A stretch of 64,000 bases of DNA from assembly GCA_030530145.1 (NCBI GenBank), contig JAUMVN010000007.1:1-64000 (forward strand), given 5' to 3'. The notes under the pieces were generated by a model, which saw only the letters and a program-made list of their open reading frames with translations, searched no databases and was not told where the DNA came from. The DNA is from Coriobacteriia bacterium (GTDB taxonomy: Bacteria > Actinomycetota > Coriobacteriia > Coriobacteriales > Atopobiaceae). Made by a program: the position numbers and the translations under genes. Of this stretch, positions 44,885 through 53,419 are shown piece after piece. Each line of letters opens with the position of its first letter. Position 1 is the stretch's first letter.

Positions 44885-44925
44885 CTACAAAGAAGCGCCC
44901 GCCGGCAGTTAGCCAGCGGGCGCTT
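44885..44925 (-). terminator. Terminator after rpsJ
   Basis: AAGCGCCCGC (44893-44902) pairs with GCGGGCGCTT (44916-44925), followed on the - strand by CTTTGTAG. It closes the rpsL-rpsG-fusA-rpsJ unit. Confidence 0.75.
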
Positions 44926-44960
44926 GTTGCTACGTCATTCGACGCTCTGAAGGCTTAAGC

Positions 44961-45269
44961 CTAGAGCTTGATCTCGATGTCGACGCCAGCGGGGAGGTCG
45001 AGGCGCATGAGCGAGTCGACGGTGCTGGAAGAGGGATCGAGGATGTCGATGAGGCGCTTGTGGGTGCGCATCTCGAACTCGTCGCGGGAGTCCTTGTCCT
45101 TGTGCGGCGAGCGGATGACGCAGTAGAGGTTGCGCTCGGTCGGCAGGGGGATGGGGCCGGACACCTTGGCGCCGGTCTTCTGGGCGGTGTCGACGATGAG
45201 CTTGGCGGACTGATCAACGACCTCGTGGTCATAGCCCTTGAGGCGGATCCTGATCTTCTGGCTGGACAC
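44961..45269 (-). CDS. rpsJ: Ribosomal protein S10
   Basis: The 102-aa 30S protein shows [20 protein letters not shown] and [20 protein letters not shown]. It directly follows fusA by 37 bp, with no tuf gene between, and is followed by a terminator rather than by rplC. The usual rpsJ-rplC junction is broken by the FASII/birA block. Confidence 0.97.
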   Translation of the reverse strand: MSSQKIRIRLKGYDHEVVDQSAKLIVDTAQKTGAKVSGPIPLPTERNLYCVIRSPHKDKDSRDEFEMRTHKRLIDILDPSSSTVDSLMRLDLPAGVDIEIKL

Positions 45270-45306
45270 TGTGGTACCTCCGTAAATGAGCTATCGCTCG
45301 GGTCGT

Positions 45307-47397
45307 TTAGTTGGTGCCGTTCTTGGCGACGATCTCGTCGCGGACGGCCTTGGGGACGGGCTCGTAGGAGTCGAACTGCATGGTGTAGCTCGCGCGGCCC
45401 TGAGTCTGCGAACGGAGGTCGGTGGCGTAGCCGAACATCTCGCCCAGGGGCACCTTGGCGCGGATCACCTTGGTGTCGCGACGATCCTCCATGCCCTCGA
45501 TCTTGCCGCGGCGGCCAGAGAGGTTGCCCATGACGTCGCCCATGTACTGCTCCGGGGTCTCGACCTCAACGGCCTCGACGGGCTCGAGCAGGATCGGGTC
45601 GGACTTCTTGAGGGCGTCCTTGATGGCCATGGAGCCGGCGATCTTGAAGGCGGCCTCGGAGGAGTCGACCTCGTGGTAGGAGCCGTCAATCAGCTTGACC
45701 TTGATGTCGACGACCGGGTAGCCGGCGATGACGCCGGTCTCGAGCGCCTCCTGGATGCCCTTGTCGATGGAGGGGATGTACTCCTTCGGGATGACGCCAC
45801 CGACGATGGCGTTCTCGAACTCGTAGCCCTTGCCCTCCTCGTTCGGCTCCATGTCGATGACGGCGTGGCCGTACTGGCCGCGGCCGCCGGACTGGCGGAC
45901 GAACTTGCCCTCGGCGTGAGCGACGGCCTTGCCGGCGGTCTCGCGGTAGGCGACCTGGGGCTTACCCACGTTGCAGTCGACCTTGAACTCGCGGCGCAGG
46001 CGGTCGACGATGATCTCGAGGTGCAGCTCACCCATGCCGGCGATGATGGTCTGGCCGGTCTCGTGGTCGGTGTGCACCTGGAAGGTCGGGTCCTCCTCGG
46101 CGAGCTTGGCGAGGCCCACGGACATCTTGTCCTGCTCGGCCTTGGTCTTCGGCTCGACGGCGACGTCGATGACGGGGTCGGCGAACTGGATGGACTCGAG
46201 GATGATCGGGTTCTTCTCGTCGCAGAGGGTGTCGCCGGTGGTGGTGTTCTTGAAGCCGACGCAGGCGACGATGTCGCCGGCGGAGCAGGCCTCACGGTCA
46301 ACGCGGTCGTTGGCGTTCATCTCGAGGATGCGGCCGAGGCGCTCGCGGTTGTCCTTGGTGACGTTGTAGACGTAGGAGCCCGCCTCGGCGTGACCGGAGT
46401 ACACGCGGATATAGGTGAGCTTGCCGACGAAGGGGTCGGTCATGATCTTGAACGCCAGGGCGGAGAAGGGCTCCTTCACGTCGGCGTGACGGACGTCGGC
46501 CTCGCCCTTGGGGGTGGTGCCGTCGATCTCGGTGACGTCGAGCGGGGAAGGCAGGTAGTCGACGACGGCGTCGAGAAGCTCCTGGATGCCCTTGTTCTTG
46601 TAGGCGGAGCCGACGAAGACGGGGTTGATGCCGCCCTCGAGCACGCCCTTGCGGATGGCGGCCTTCAGGACGTCGACGGGGATCTCGGCCTCCTCGAGGA
46701 CGGCCTCCATGATCTCGTCGGAGAAGTTGGAGGCGGCGTCGAGAAGCTCATCGCGCTTGGCCTGGGCCTCGTCGGCGAACTCGGCGGGGATCTCGTCCAT
46801 GGCCTCGGGGTAGATCATGCCCTTGGAGTCTTCCTTGAAGTCCCAAGCGGTCATGGTCACGAGGTCGATGATGCCCCAGAAGTTGGCCTCGGAGCCCATG
46901 GGCAGCTGAGCCGCCACGGCGGGAGCGGAGAGGCGCTCCTTCATGGTCTCGATGGCGTGGTCGAAGTCGGAGCCGACGCGGTCGAACTTGTTGATGAAGG
47001 CGATGCGGGGCACGTTGTACTTCGTGGCCTGGCGCCAAACGGTCTCGGACTGCGGCTGGACACCGGCGACGGCGTCGAAGACGGCAACAGCGCCGTCGAG
47101 GACGCGCAGGCAGCGCTCGACCTCAGCGGTGAAGTCGACGTGGCCCGGGGTGTCGATGATCTGGATGACGTGGTCCTTCCAGAAGCAGGTGGTAGCCGCG
47201 GAGGTGATGGTAACGCCGCGCTCCTGCTCCTGAACCATCCAGTCCATGGTGGCGGCGCCGTCGTGGACCTCGCCGATCTTGTGGTTCTTGCCCGTGTAGT
47301 AAAGGATGCGCTCGGTCGTGGTCGTCTTACCGGCGTCGATGTGGGCCATGATGCCGATGTTACGAAGCTTGTCGAGCTGATACTTAGCCTTAGCCAT
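45307..47397 (-). CDS. fusA: Translation elongation factor G
   Basis: The 696-aa GTPase drives ribosomal translocation. G motifs are visible: G1 [17 protein letters not shown] (~19-35), G3 [15 protein letters not shown] (~82-96) and G4 INKFDRVGS (~136). The switch segment [18 protein letters not shown] lies between. Domains II-V follow to a normal length. It is between rpsG and rpsJ. Confidence 0.98.
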   Translation of the reverse strand: MAKAKYQLDKLRNIGIMAHIDAGKTTTTERILYYTGKNHKIGEVHDGAATMDWMVQEQERGVTITSAATTCFWKDHVIQIIDTPGHVDFTAEVERCLRVLDGAVAVFDAVAGVQPQSETVWRQATKYNVPRIAFINKFDRVGSDFDHAIETMKERLSAPAVAAQLPMGSEANFWGIIDLVTMTAWDFKEDSKGMIYPEAMDEIPAEFADEAQAKRDELLDAASNFSDEIMEAVLEEAEIPVDVLKAAIRKGVLEGGINPVFVGSAYKNKGIQELLDAVVDYLPSPLDVTEIDGTTPKGEADVRHADVKEPFSALAFKIMTDPFVGKLTYIRVYSGHAEAGSYVYNVTKDNRERLGRILEMNANDRVDREACSAGDIVACVGFKNTTTGDTLCDEKNPIILESIQFADPVIDVAVEPKTKAEQDKMSVGLAKLAEEDPTFQVHTDHETGQTIIAGMGELHLEIIVDRLRREFKVDCNVGKPQVAYRETAGKAVAHAEGKFVRQSGGRGQYGHAVIDMEPNEEGKGYEFENAIVGGVIPKEYIPSIDKGIQEALETGVIAGYPVVDIKVKLIDGSYHEVDSSEAAFKIAGSMAIKDALKKSDPILLEPVEAVEVETPEQYMGDVMGNLSGRRGKIEGMEDRRDTKVIRAKVPLGEMFGYATDLRSQTQGRASYTMQFDSYEPVPKAVRDEIVAKNGTN

Positions 47398-47416
47398 AGT
47401 GGTTTATCCCCTCGGA

Positions 47417-47887
47417 CTAGAAGCGGTAGTGAGAGAACGCGCGGTTGGCCTCGGCCATCTTGAAGAGGTCCTCGCGCTTCTTCACGGACGCGCCCACGCC
47501 GTTGGAGGCGTCGAGGATCTCGTTCGCAAGGCGCTCAGCCATGGAGTTCTCCTTGCGGGCACGGGAGAAGTTGACCATCCATCGGATGGCGAGGGTGGTG
47601 GCGCGACGGGAGTTGACCTCCATCGGCACCTGGTAGGTGGCGCCGCCGACGCGCTTCGGCTTGACCTCGAGGGTCGGGCGGATGTTGTCCATGGCCTTCT
47701 TGAAGACGGCCAGGGGATCCTCGCCGGACTTCTCGGCGACGATGTTGAAGGCACCGTAGACGATGCGCTCGGCGGTGGCCTTCTTGCCGTCAAGAAGGAC
47801 CTTGTTGATGAGCTGGGTCACGAGACGGTTGTTATAGACGGCGTCAGGCTGGACCTCACGACGGTTAGCTGCTGCACGACGCGGCAT
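47417..47887 (-). CDS. rpsG: Ribosomal protein S7
   Basis: The 156-aa 16S-binding protein, the usual str-operon regulator, begins [20 protein letters not shown] and contains [13 protein letters not shown]. It lies between rpsL and fusA. Confidence 0.97.
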   Translation of the reverse strand: MPRRAAANRREVQPDAVYNNRLVTQLINKVLLDGKKATAERIVYGAFNIVAEKSGEDPLAVFKKAMDNIRPTLEVKPKRVGGATYQVPMEVNSRRATTLAIRWMVNFSRARKENSMAERLANEILDASNGVGASVKKREDLFKMAEANRAFSHYRF

Positions 47888-47934
47888 GTGAATCTCCTTA
47901 GTTGCTTAAAGCGGTGTTTGCTGAGAAAAGCGAC

Positions 47935-48306
47935 TTACTTCGGGCGCTTGGTGCCGTAGCGGGAACGGGCCTTCTGGCGGTTCTGGACGGCAGCGCAGTC
48001 GTAAGCGCCGCGGACGATCTTGTAGCGCACACCAGGGAGGTCGCGGACGCGGCCGCCGCGGATCAGGACGATGGAGTGCTCCTGGAGGTTGTGGCCCTCG
48101 CCGGGGATGTAAGCGGTGACCTCGATGCCGTTGACAAGACGGACACGGGCGACCTTACGAAGAGCGGAGTTCGGCTTCTTCGGGGTGGTGGTGAAGACGC
48201 GGGTGCAGACGCCGCGCTTCTGGGGGTTGTGCTGCAGGGCTGCGTTCTTGGACTTGGCCTTGACGCTCACGCGACCGTTGCGAACGAGCTGGTTGATAGT
48301 AGGCAA
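47935..48306 (-). CDS. rpsL: Ribosomal protein S12
   Basis: The 123-aa decoding-centre protein has [19 protein letters not shown] with the Lys residues involved in streptomycin resistance, and [18 protein letters not shown] start at TTG 48306, preceded by AGGAGAG and giving the universal [12 protein letters not shown]-terminus; longer frames add non-conserved sequence. A promoter candidate lies ~90 bp upstream. Confidence 0.95.
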   Translation of the reverse strand: MPTINQLVRNGRVSVKAKSKNAALQHNPQKRGVCTRVFTTTPKKPNSALRKVARVRLVNGIEVTAYIPGEGHNLQEHSIVLIRGGRVRDLPGVRYKIVRGAYDCAAVQNRQKARSRYGTKRPK

Positions 48307-48395
48307 AGTTCTCTCCTTCTTATACCTATCGACGTGCTGATTTACGATATTCATGGGCTGCGCAGCACCGCCGCCCCGGATTGACGCGACGTTGA

Positions 48396-48425
48396 ACTTT
48401 ACGCCTGGTGTTCGGCTGTTGTCAA
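48396..48425 (-). promoter_or_regulatory. Promoter candidate for the rpsL operon
   Basis: On the - strand a consensus TTGACA (48420-48425) and TAAAGT (48396-48401) are 18 bp apart. The predicted 5' leader is ~83 nt. A GAGCCGG/CCGGCTC hairpin (48436-48461) lies just upstream of the -35. Confidence 0.65.
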
Positions 48426-48524
48426 AACGCCACGGAGCCGGGCGTATCCATTTCACCGGCTCTCCACTTTCGCGGGGACGCGCTTCTCGCCGCGCTTCTT
48501 GCCCGCTTTGGGGACCTGAAACAA

Positions 48525-48591
48525 CTGGCGGGATTCTCACAGCCGTTACGGCCCGATTTTCGGCCCCAAACGGCTATCAGAATCCCGTCAG
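48525..48591. repeat. Nested inverted repeat between rpsL and the ABC permease
   Basis: Outer arms CTGGCGGGATTCT (48525-48537) and AGAATCCCGTCAG (48579-48591) pair with one wobble. Inner AGCCGTT/AACGGCT (48541-48547, 48569-48575) enclose ACGGCCCGATTTTCGGCCCC. Design is like the other nested repeats, with a different core. The rest of the 435-bp gap 48307-48741 holds the rpsL promoter and leader and no gene. Confidence 0.65.
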
Positions 48592-48741
48592 ATTTTTCAG
48601 TTTGCCAAGAAGCCCTCGGGCCGTCATGGCATCGGAGGCGTCGAACACCGCGGTTGGCCCGATTTACCCCACTTTATGACATGACGTAGCTGCGCATTTG
48701 CCGCACGCTGGCCCCAGTCGACTGAAGTGGAGGCCCGACGC

Positions 48742-49890
48742 ATGAGGACGATCGTCAACTTCTGTAAGGCGCTGATGCGCGACCCGTTGCTCTGGGGAGC
48801 CTGCGCCCTTCTTATCGTTGGTGCGCTCATACCCGCGCTCGTGCCCTCGGGGGCCTACGGGATGGCCGACCTGCGCTCTGAGATCGAGCAGCAGCACGCT
48901 TCCCTTGTCCAATACCTTGGTGACGGGAGCTTCGACACCGCCCCGGACGATATGCGCGCGTTGCTGCAAGCCCGCAACGATCGCATGGAAGAAGCCCTGT
49001 CGGCGACGGACTGCCGCTCTTTCTACAAAGCCGCGGCCGAGCTTGCCCAGCTGAGCGTAGAGATGATCCAGAGGGACTACCTGAGCTACGACAAGCTGAT
49101 GGCGGAAGCGGACTACGAGTACTCCCAGGCGCTGGCGGACTACGGGGAGGCGACGCCCGCGAGCAGCACATCGGAGCTCACGCTCTTCGAGGGCGCCACG
49201 GTCTCGGTCGCGTGCCTCCCCAGCGTCGCCTGGTTCCTCCCCGTGCTCGTCCTGGCGGCGCGCGCCCTGACGATGTCGCGGGAGCGTCACCTCTTCGAGG
49301 CCCCCACGCAATCCGCGGGCAGGCGGGCCGTGCTCGTCTTCGCCCCGATGGCCGCGGGCGCCGCGGCCATCCCGCCCGCTGTCATCGCCCCGGCCCTGGC
49401 GCTCTTCGGCATAAGAAACGGCGTCGGGGGAGCGGGCCAGCCGATCACCTATGTCGTCGGCGGTGACGTCAAGGTGACCACCACGGGCGCCGCGCTCGGG
49501 CTCACGCCGCTCTTCATCGTGCTGAGCGGCCTGTTCCTCGCCGCGCTCGCCGCCCTGCTCTTCCGGCTCACCGCCCGGCCCGCCGTCGGCGTCGCGGGCG
49601 CCGCGCTCGTGGCGGCGCTGCCGATGTTCCCCGGCTACTTCGACGCCTCCGGCCCCCTCGCCGGCATCGTCGCGTTCCTCCCCTCCACGTACTGCGCGCC
49701 GGCGTCCTTCGTCCCGTCTGCCGGGTTCACCGCGTACCTCGTGATGCAGTGCCAGGCGGACATCGACCCCGCCGCGGGGGCCGCGGGTCTCCTGGCGGGC
49801 ACGGCTCTCCCTGTCGCCGCCTCGGCCTTTGTAGACAAGCTCGCACTCCCACGGCTCGCGCCCCGTCGCAGAAAGGCGGACCCATGCTAA
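48742..49890 (+). CDS. ABC transporter permease-like membrane protein
   Basis: The 382-aa protein has a membrane helix near residues 17-35 (LLWGACALLIVGALIPALV), a ~120-residue soluble segment and then about five hydrophobic helices (~155-375), as in ABC-2-type exporter permeases. Start ATG 48742 has GGAGG 8 nt upstream. Its stop overlaps the next gene, an ABC ATPase, by 7 nt, so the two almost certainly form one transporter. The substrate is unknown. A membrane LuxR gene is convergent downstream. Confidence 0.75.
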   Translation: MRTIVNFCKALMRDPLLWGACALLIVGALIPALVPSGAYGMADLRSEIEQQHASLVQYLGDGSFDTAPDDMRALLQARNDRMEEALSATDCRSFYKAAAELAQLSVEMIQRDYLSYDKLMAEADYEYSQALADYGEATPASSTSELTLFEGATVSVACLPSVAWFLPVLVLAARALTMSRERHLFEAPTQSAGRRAVLVFAPMAAGAAAIPPAVIAPALALFGIRNGVGGAGQPITYVVGGDVKVTTTGAALGLTPLFIVLSGLFLAALAALLFRLTARPAVGVAGAALVAALPMFPGYFDASGPLAGIVAFLPSTYCAPASFVPSAGFTAYLVMQCQADIDPAAGAAGLLAGTALPVAASAFVDKLALPRLAPRRRKADPC

Positions 49891-50633
49891 CGATGTCAGG
49901 CGCCTCCGTCGGCTACCCCGGGCACACCGTGGCCGCGGGCCTTAACCTCAGCGTCCGCGCCGGCGAGGTCATCGCCCTCGTCGCTCCGAACGGACAGGGG
50001 AAGACGACCCTGCTCATGGCCCTGGCCGGACGCCCCCAGACACTGCAGTGCGGCACTGTGGAGGTAGACGGCGTGCCCTCGGGGCGCTTCGCCGAGTTCT
50101 CGCGGCGCGTCTGGTACGCCTCGAGCGAGGCGTCGCTCCTCGAGCCGCAGATGACGCTTCGCTTCCATCTGGAGACCATCCGGGAACTCTGGGGGTCCGA
50201 CGCCGAGCCGGACGACCTCACGGCCCGCACGGGCAGCTCGGAGCTTCTCGACCTGCGGATCGCGAAGATGTCGCAGGGGATGCGTCAGGCCGCGACCATA
50301 ACCTGCGCGCTCGCGACCGGCGCGGACTACCTGCTCTTCGACGAGCCGCTCAACGGGCTCGACCCCCTGCGCGCCCGCGAGATGCTCGGGCTCTTCTCGG
50401 ACCTCGCCGCCGAGGGGCGCGCGATCCTGGTCTCGTCACACATCTTCAACGAGCTCGAGGACATCGCCGACCGGCTCTTGCTGCTCACGCCAAACGGACT
50501 CGAGTCGAGGCCCACGGGCCTCGACTGGCGCCAGCTGTTCCTGGAGACCTATGGAAAGGAGGGTGGCCATCTACCAGGAATCGCGCCGCCAAAGAATAAG
50601 CCGAAGGCAAAGCATTTGAGGACTCATAACTAA
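49884..50633 (+). CDS. ABC transporter ATP-binding protein
   Basis: The 249-aa ATPase has Walker A VAPNGQGKTTLL (~33-44), a non-canonical signature MSQGMRQAATI (~130), Walker B YLLFDEPLNGLDP (~150) and the H-loop SSH (~185). The Pro in place of the usual Gly just before NG, and MSQGM in place of LSGGQ, resemble exporters of the bacitracin/lantibiotic type. Start ATG 49884 lies within the permease 3' end. The two genes form a likely half-transporter pair of unknown substrate. Confidence 0.88.
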   Translation: MLTMSGASVGYPGHTVAAGLNLSVRAGEVIALVAPNGQGKTTLLMALAGRPQTLQCGTVEVDGVPSGRFAEFSRRVWYASSEASLLEPQMTLRFHLETIRELWGSDAEPDDLTARTGSSELLDLRIAKMSQGMRQAATITCALATGADYLLFDEPLNGLDPLRAREMLGLFSDLAAEGRAILVSSHIFNELEDIADRLLLLTPNGLESRPTGLDWRQLFLETYGKEGGHLPGIAPPKNKPKAKHLRTHN

Positions 50634-50706
50634 GTTTGTTAAGAAGCTCGTGCTCGTTGCCGCCGTCGCCCGAGCCGTCATGAGAGCCGAGGCCGGCAAC
50701 GCCCTT

Positions 50707-52866
50707 TCAAAGGTCCCGGCGCGAGGAAGAAGGAGCGCCGTCCCCGGCAACTAAGCTCATAACGCGCTCGATCAGCTCGGCCTGCGAATGGACGCCCATC
50801 TTCCTGTAGACGGCCTTCTTCTGGGTCGCGACGGTGCTTCTCGACAGCAGGAGCTTGTCGGCTATCTGGGGCACCGTCATCCCCTGAGCAAGAAGATCGC
50901 ACACGATGCGCTCGGCTTCGGTCAGGCCGACCGCCGCGAGCGCCTCTTCCTTCCCCGGAGCAGCGCCGCCGGCGCGCTTCCCCCAATCGCGCACGCGCCC
51001 GGCAGACACGCGGGCGCGTGCGCACAGCGCTGCCGCCAGGAGCAGGCGAACGACAGCCAGACCGCCCGTCAGCTCCGTAGGCAGGGCAAGGAGGGAGACG
51101 TGGCCCAGCAGGCAGCCAACAAGATAGCAGCCCAATAAAGCCTCTCTCCCCTTATACGACGCAGCAAGGACCGCCGCCGCGGCGGTCAGCACAGCCGCGG
51201 CGGCTATGCTCCCTAGATCGCCGCCGAGAATGGAGAGCGTCTCGCCCCCTCGCAGGCCGAAGACCCCGGCAGCGACCGCCGAGGCCATGCAGGAGATCGG
51301 CAAGTAACCGCATTCCCCTTGCCGTGCCGGCGAGAACCCTAGCGCGGCGCACGCGCCGAAGGAGGACGCCGCGCCCGCCGCAAGTACAAATGCCCAGGTA
51401 AAGTCGTTGCCTGCAACCGCGGCTGGATACTGCAGCTGCGCCACCATCACATCTGAGGCCAGGGCCGCAAGCAGCGCCAGGCAAATCGCGCCGCGTCGAG
51501 CGCCCATTGGCGTCCAGCCCATGAGCCGCGCGCCGGCCGCCCCCGCAAGCATCCCGAGGGCAACGAGGGGCCTCATGTTATCCAGCCCCGTTCTCATCGC
51601 GGCCGCGCTCCCCGTCCTCAGGCCAAGCTGGAACGCGAAGAACAGCAGCGCCGCTGCCGGCGCCAGCGCCCAAACCGGTATCGCCCGGCAACCCGGCCCC
51701 GCATACGCACCGGCGCCCGAGGCGTCGGAGACCAGTTTTGCGCGCAGCTCGCCCGCTCCGCGAACACCAGCCTTATCGAAGACGCGCCTTCTGTACGTGG
51801 CGACCGTTCCCGCGGAAACACCGAGCTCAGCCGCGGTCTGCTTGACCGTCGCCCCTTGGAGCAAGAAGCAGGCGACATCGGCCTCGCGAGACGAGAGCCC
51901 CAGGTATGCGACCGCCTGTCGTGCAAGCCCCTCCGCAGCGTCCTTCTCGTCGCGGCATGACTCGGCGCGGCGCGGCGCCCCCAAGAGCTCGGACGCCCAG
52001 GACAGCACGCACAGCGCCACCAGAAGCCACGCAATGGTGGGCCGGGGGCCTACCTGGTCCGCGGACGAATATAGGGACACCCCACGACAACTGCCCGCGC
52101 ACAGAAACACGCCGCCGAGCACTGCCCCCGACACCCCACCGATAAGCGCCTCTTCGCTCGATGCCCTGTCCTCACGGGACAAGCGCCCCACGCACGAGGC
52201 GATCAGGACCGACACCGCCGTCAAAGCCGGCAAGGCATATCCCCACGCGCGCCCCCGGCCGGTTAAGGCGAACAACGCGAGCGCACCGAGGGCGACGGCC
52301 AGAATAAGCGCGCCTATTCCCGTGCGAACATCGCGCTGCCGCAGCCACGCCGCCGCAAAGACCACGGCGAGGCCGGCCAAGAGGACCAAGACGGGCAGCA
52401 CAGCACTGAGGCAGGCTGGAAGGGGCGCCATGGCCTCCGCGTCGTCGCCGCTGCGCAAGCCAAAGCCGAAGACGATTACCAGAGGCAAGAGCAGAGACGC
52501 GCCGCACATGCGCAGACATGAGCCGGCCGAGGGCGCTTTCTGCTTCGGGGCCTGCGCAAGAATCGCAGAGGCCGACGCGAAGGACCCGACCGTAAACGAG
52601 GCTATCCAGGCCACGCCTTTGACGACCGTCGGCAGCAAAGCCCCAACAGCGGCAACGGCAAGAAGCCCCAGCGCAAGCGCCTCCAGGGTAAGGACGGTTC
52701 GTTCGGCAAAAACAGGGTCGCCCCTGAGCGACCGGGCGACCGCCAGGGCGATCCCCGCGGCGATGGCCGGGCAGGCAATAAGGCACGGGAAGTAGTCGAG
52801 CATCGTCGCCGCGACGACCCATAGGCACAGGGCGGCGGCTGCGCAAAGCTCCTTCTTGCCTCCCAT
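50707..52866 (-). CDS. Tandem membrane-LuxR regulator with two HTH domains
   Basis: The 719-aa chain repeats the same unit twice. The first ~295 residues hold about eight hydrophobic helices, followed by a LuxR-type HTH at ~318-378 (LGLSSREADVACFLLQGAT, SAGTVATYRRRVFDKAGV). A second set of ~7 helices (~395-620) follows, then a second LuxR HTH at ~643-705 (GLTEAERIVCDLLAQGMT, SRSTVATQKKAVYRKMGV). Single membrane-LuxR proteins are frequent in Coriobacteriia; a two-HTH fusion is unusual. Start ATG 52866 has GGGAGGGG upstream. The upstream 120 bp hold seven CGAGGTGG boxes. The gene is convergent with the ABC transporter, which could be a target. Ligand and targets are unknown. Confidence 0.85.
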   Translation of the reverse strand: MGGKKELCAAAALCLWVVAATMLDYFPCLIACPAIAAGIALAVARSLRGDPVFAERTVLTLEALALGLLAVAAVGALLPTVVKGVAWIASFTVGSFASASAILAQAPKQKAPSAGSCLRMCGASLLLPLVIVFGFGLRSGDDAEAMAPLPACLSAVLPVLVLLAGLAVVFAAAWLRQRDVRTGIGALILAVALGALALFALTGRGRAWGYALPALTAVSVLIASCVGRLSREDRASSEEALIGGVSGAVLGGVFLCAGSCRGVSLYSSADQVGPRPTIAWLLVALCVLSWASELLGAPRRAESCRDEKDAAEGLARQAVAYLGLSSREADVACFLLQGATVKQTAAELGVSAGTVATYRRRVFDKAGVRGAGELRAKLVSDASGAGAYAGPGCRAIPVWALAPAAALLFFAFQLGLRTGSAAAMRTGLDNMRPLVALGMLAGAAGARLMGWTPMGARRGAICLALLAALASDVMVAQLQYPAAVAGNDFTWAFVLAAGAASSFGACAALGFSPARQGECGYLPISCMASAVAAGVFGLRGGETLSILGGDLGSIAAAAVLTAAAAVLAASYKGREALLGCYLVGCLLGHVSLLALPTELTGGLAVVRLLLAAALCARARVSAGRVRDWGKRAGGAAPGKEEALAAVGLTEAERIVCDLLAQGMTVPQIADKLLLSRSTVATQKKAVYRKMGVHSQAELIERVMSLVAGDGAPSSSRRDL

Positions 52867-52903
52867 GCGCCCCTCCCATTGACGTTTCGAGCCAACGCTG
52901 GCT

Positions 52904-53027
52904 CGAGGTGGTGTCTGGCTCGAGGTGGCGCCACCTCGAAGCAATTCTCTTCGAGGTGGCGCGAAAACGCAAAGAAAATCGCCCGAGGTGGTGCTTGGAA
53001 CACCACCTCGGGCGAAACGCCACCTCG
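52904..53027. repeat. Cluster of seven CGAGGTGG boxes
   Basis: CGAGGTGG occurs at 52904, 52921, 52952 and 52984, and its complement CCACCTCG at 52931, 53003 and 53020. They form three overlapping hairpins between hypA and the LuxR gene. One of these has a terminator shape for hypA. The others lie 38-95 bp upstream of the LuxR start and could be operator sites. Confidence 0.75.
52970..53014 (-). terminator. Terminator after hypA
   Basis: CGCCCGAGGTGGTG pairs perfectly with CACCACCTCGGGCG around a 7-nt loop (52980-53014) and is followed by ATTTTCTTT on the - strand, 52 bp after the hypA stop. Confidence 0.85.
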
Positions 53028-53065
53028 AAAGAATTCGCACCAGGTCAGCAGGCCGCCGCCTCGCG

Positions 53066-53410
53066 TCAGCAGGCCTCGATCTCGGTGAGCTCGACCTGGT
53101 CGCCGGTGAGAAGCACCGTGTCCTCGCTGCCGCAGTGCGGGCAGGTTCGCCCGTGCTCAACGGTGCCGTACGTCTTGCCGCACGCGTTGCACACGGTGAC
53201 GGCCGGCGCCTCCTCGACCTCGAGAACCGAGCCGCGGATCAGGTCGTTCTTCTCGGCCGTCCAGCGCCAGCAGTCCACCAGGTAGTCGGGCACGACACCC
53301 GAGACCTCGCCGAGCGTGAGCTTGACGCGGCTTACGGAGGTGAGGGAGTTCTGCTCCCCCACCTCCTCGACCATCTTGACGATGTGGAAAACGATTCCGA
53401 GCTCGTGCAC
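53066..53410 (-). CDS. hypA: Hydrogenase/nickel maturation protein HypA
   Basis: The 114-aa zinc- and nickel-binding chaperone delivers Ni to NiFe hydrogenase (or urease) with HypB. MHELGIVFHIVKMVEE gives the N-terminal Ni site (His2). The zinc ribbon has CNACGKTYG and CPHCGSEDT (~74-95). It begins 9 bp after the large Fe-S flavoprotein gene. No hydrogenase structural gene or other hyp genes are in the window. Confidence 0.94.
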   Translation of the reverse strand: MHELGIVFHIVKMVEEVGEQNSLTSVSRVKLTLGEVSGVVPDYLVDCWRWTAEKNDLIRGSVLEVEEAPAVTVCNACGKTYGTVEHGRTCPHCGSEDTVLLTGDQVELTEIEAC

Positions 53411-53419
53411 GCGCGTCCC

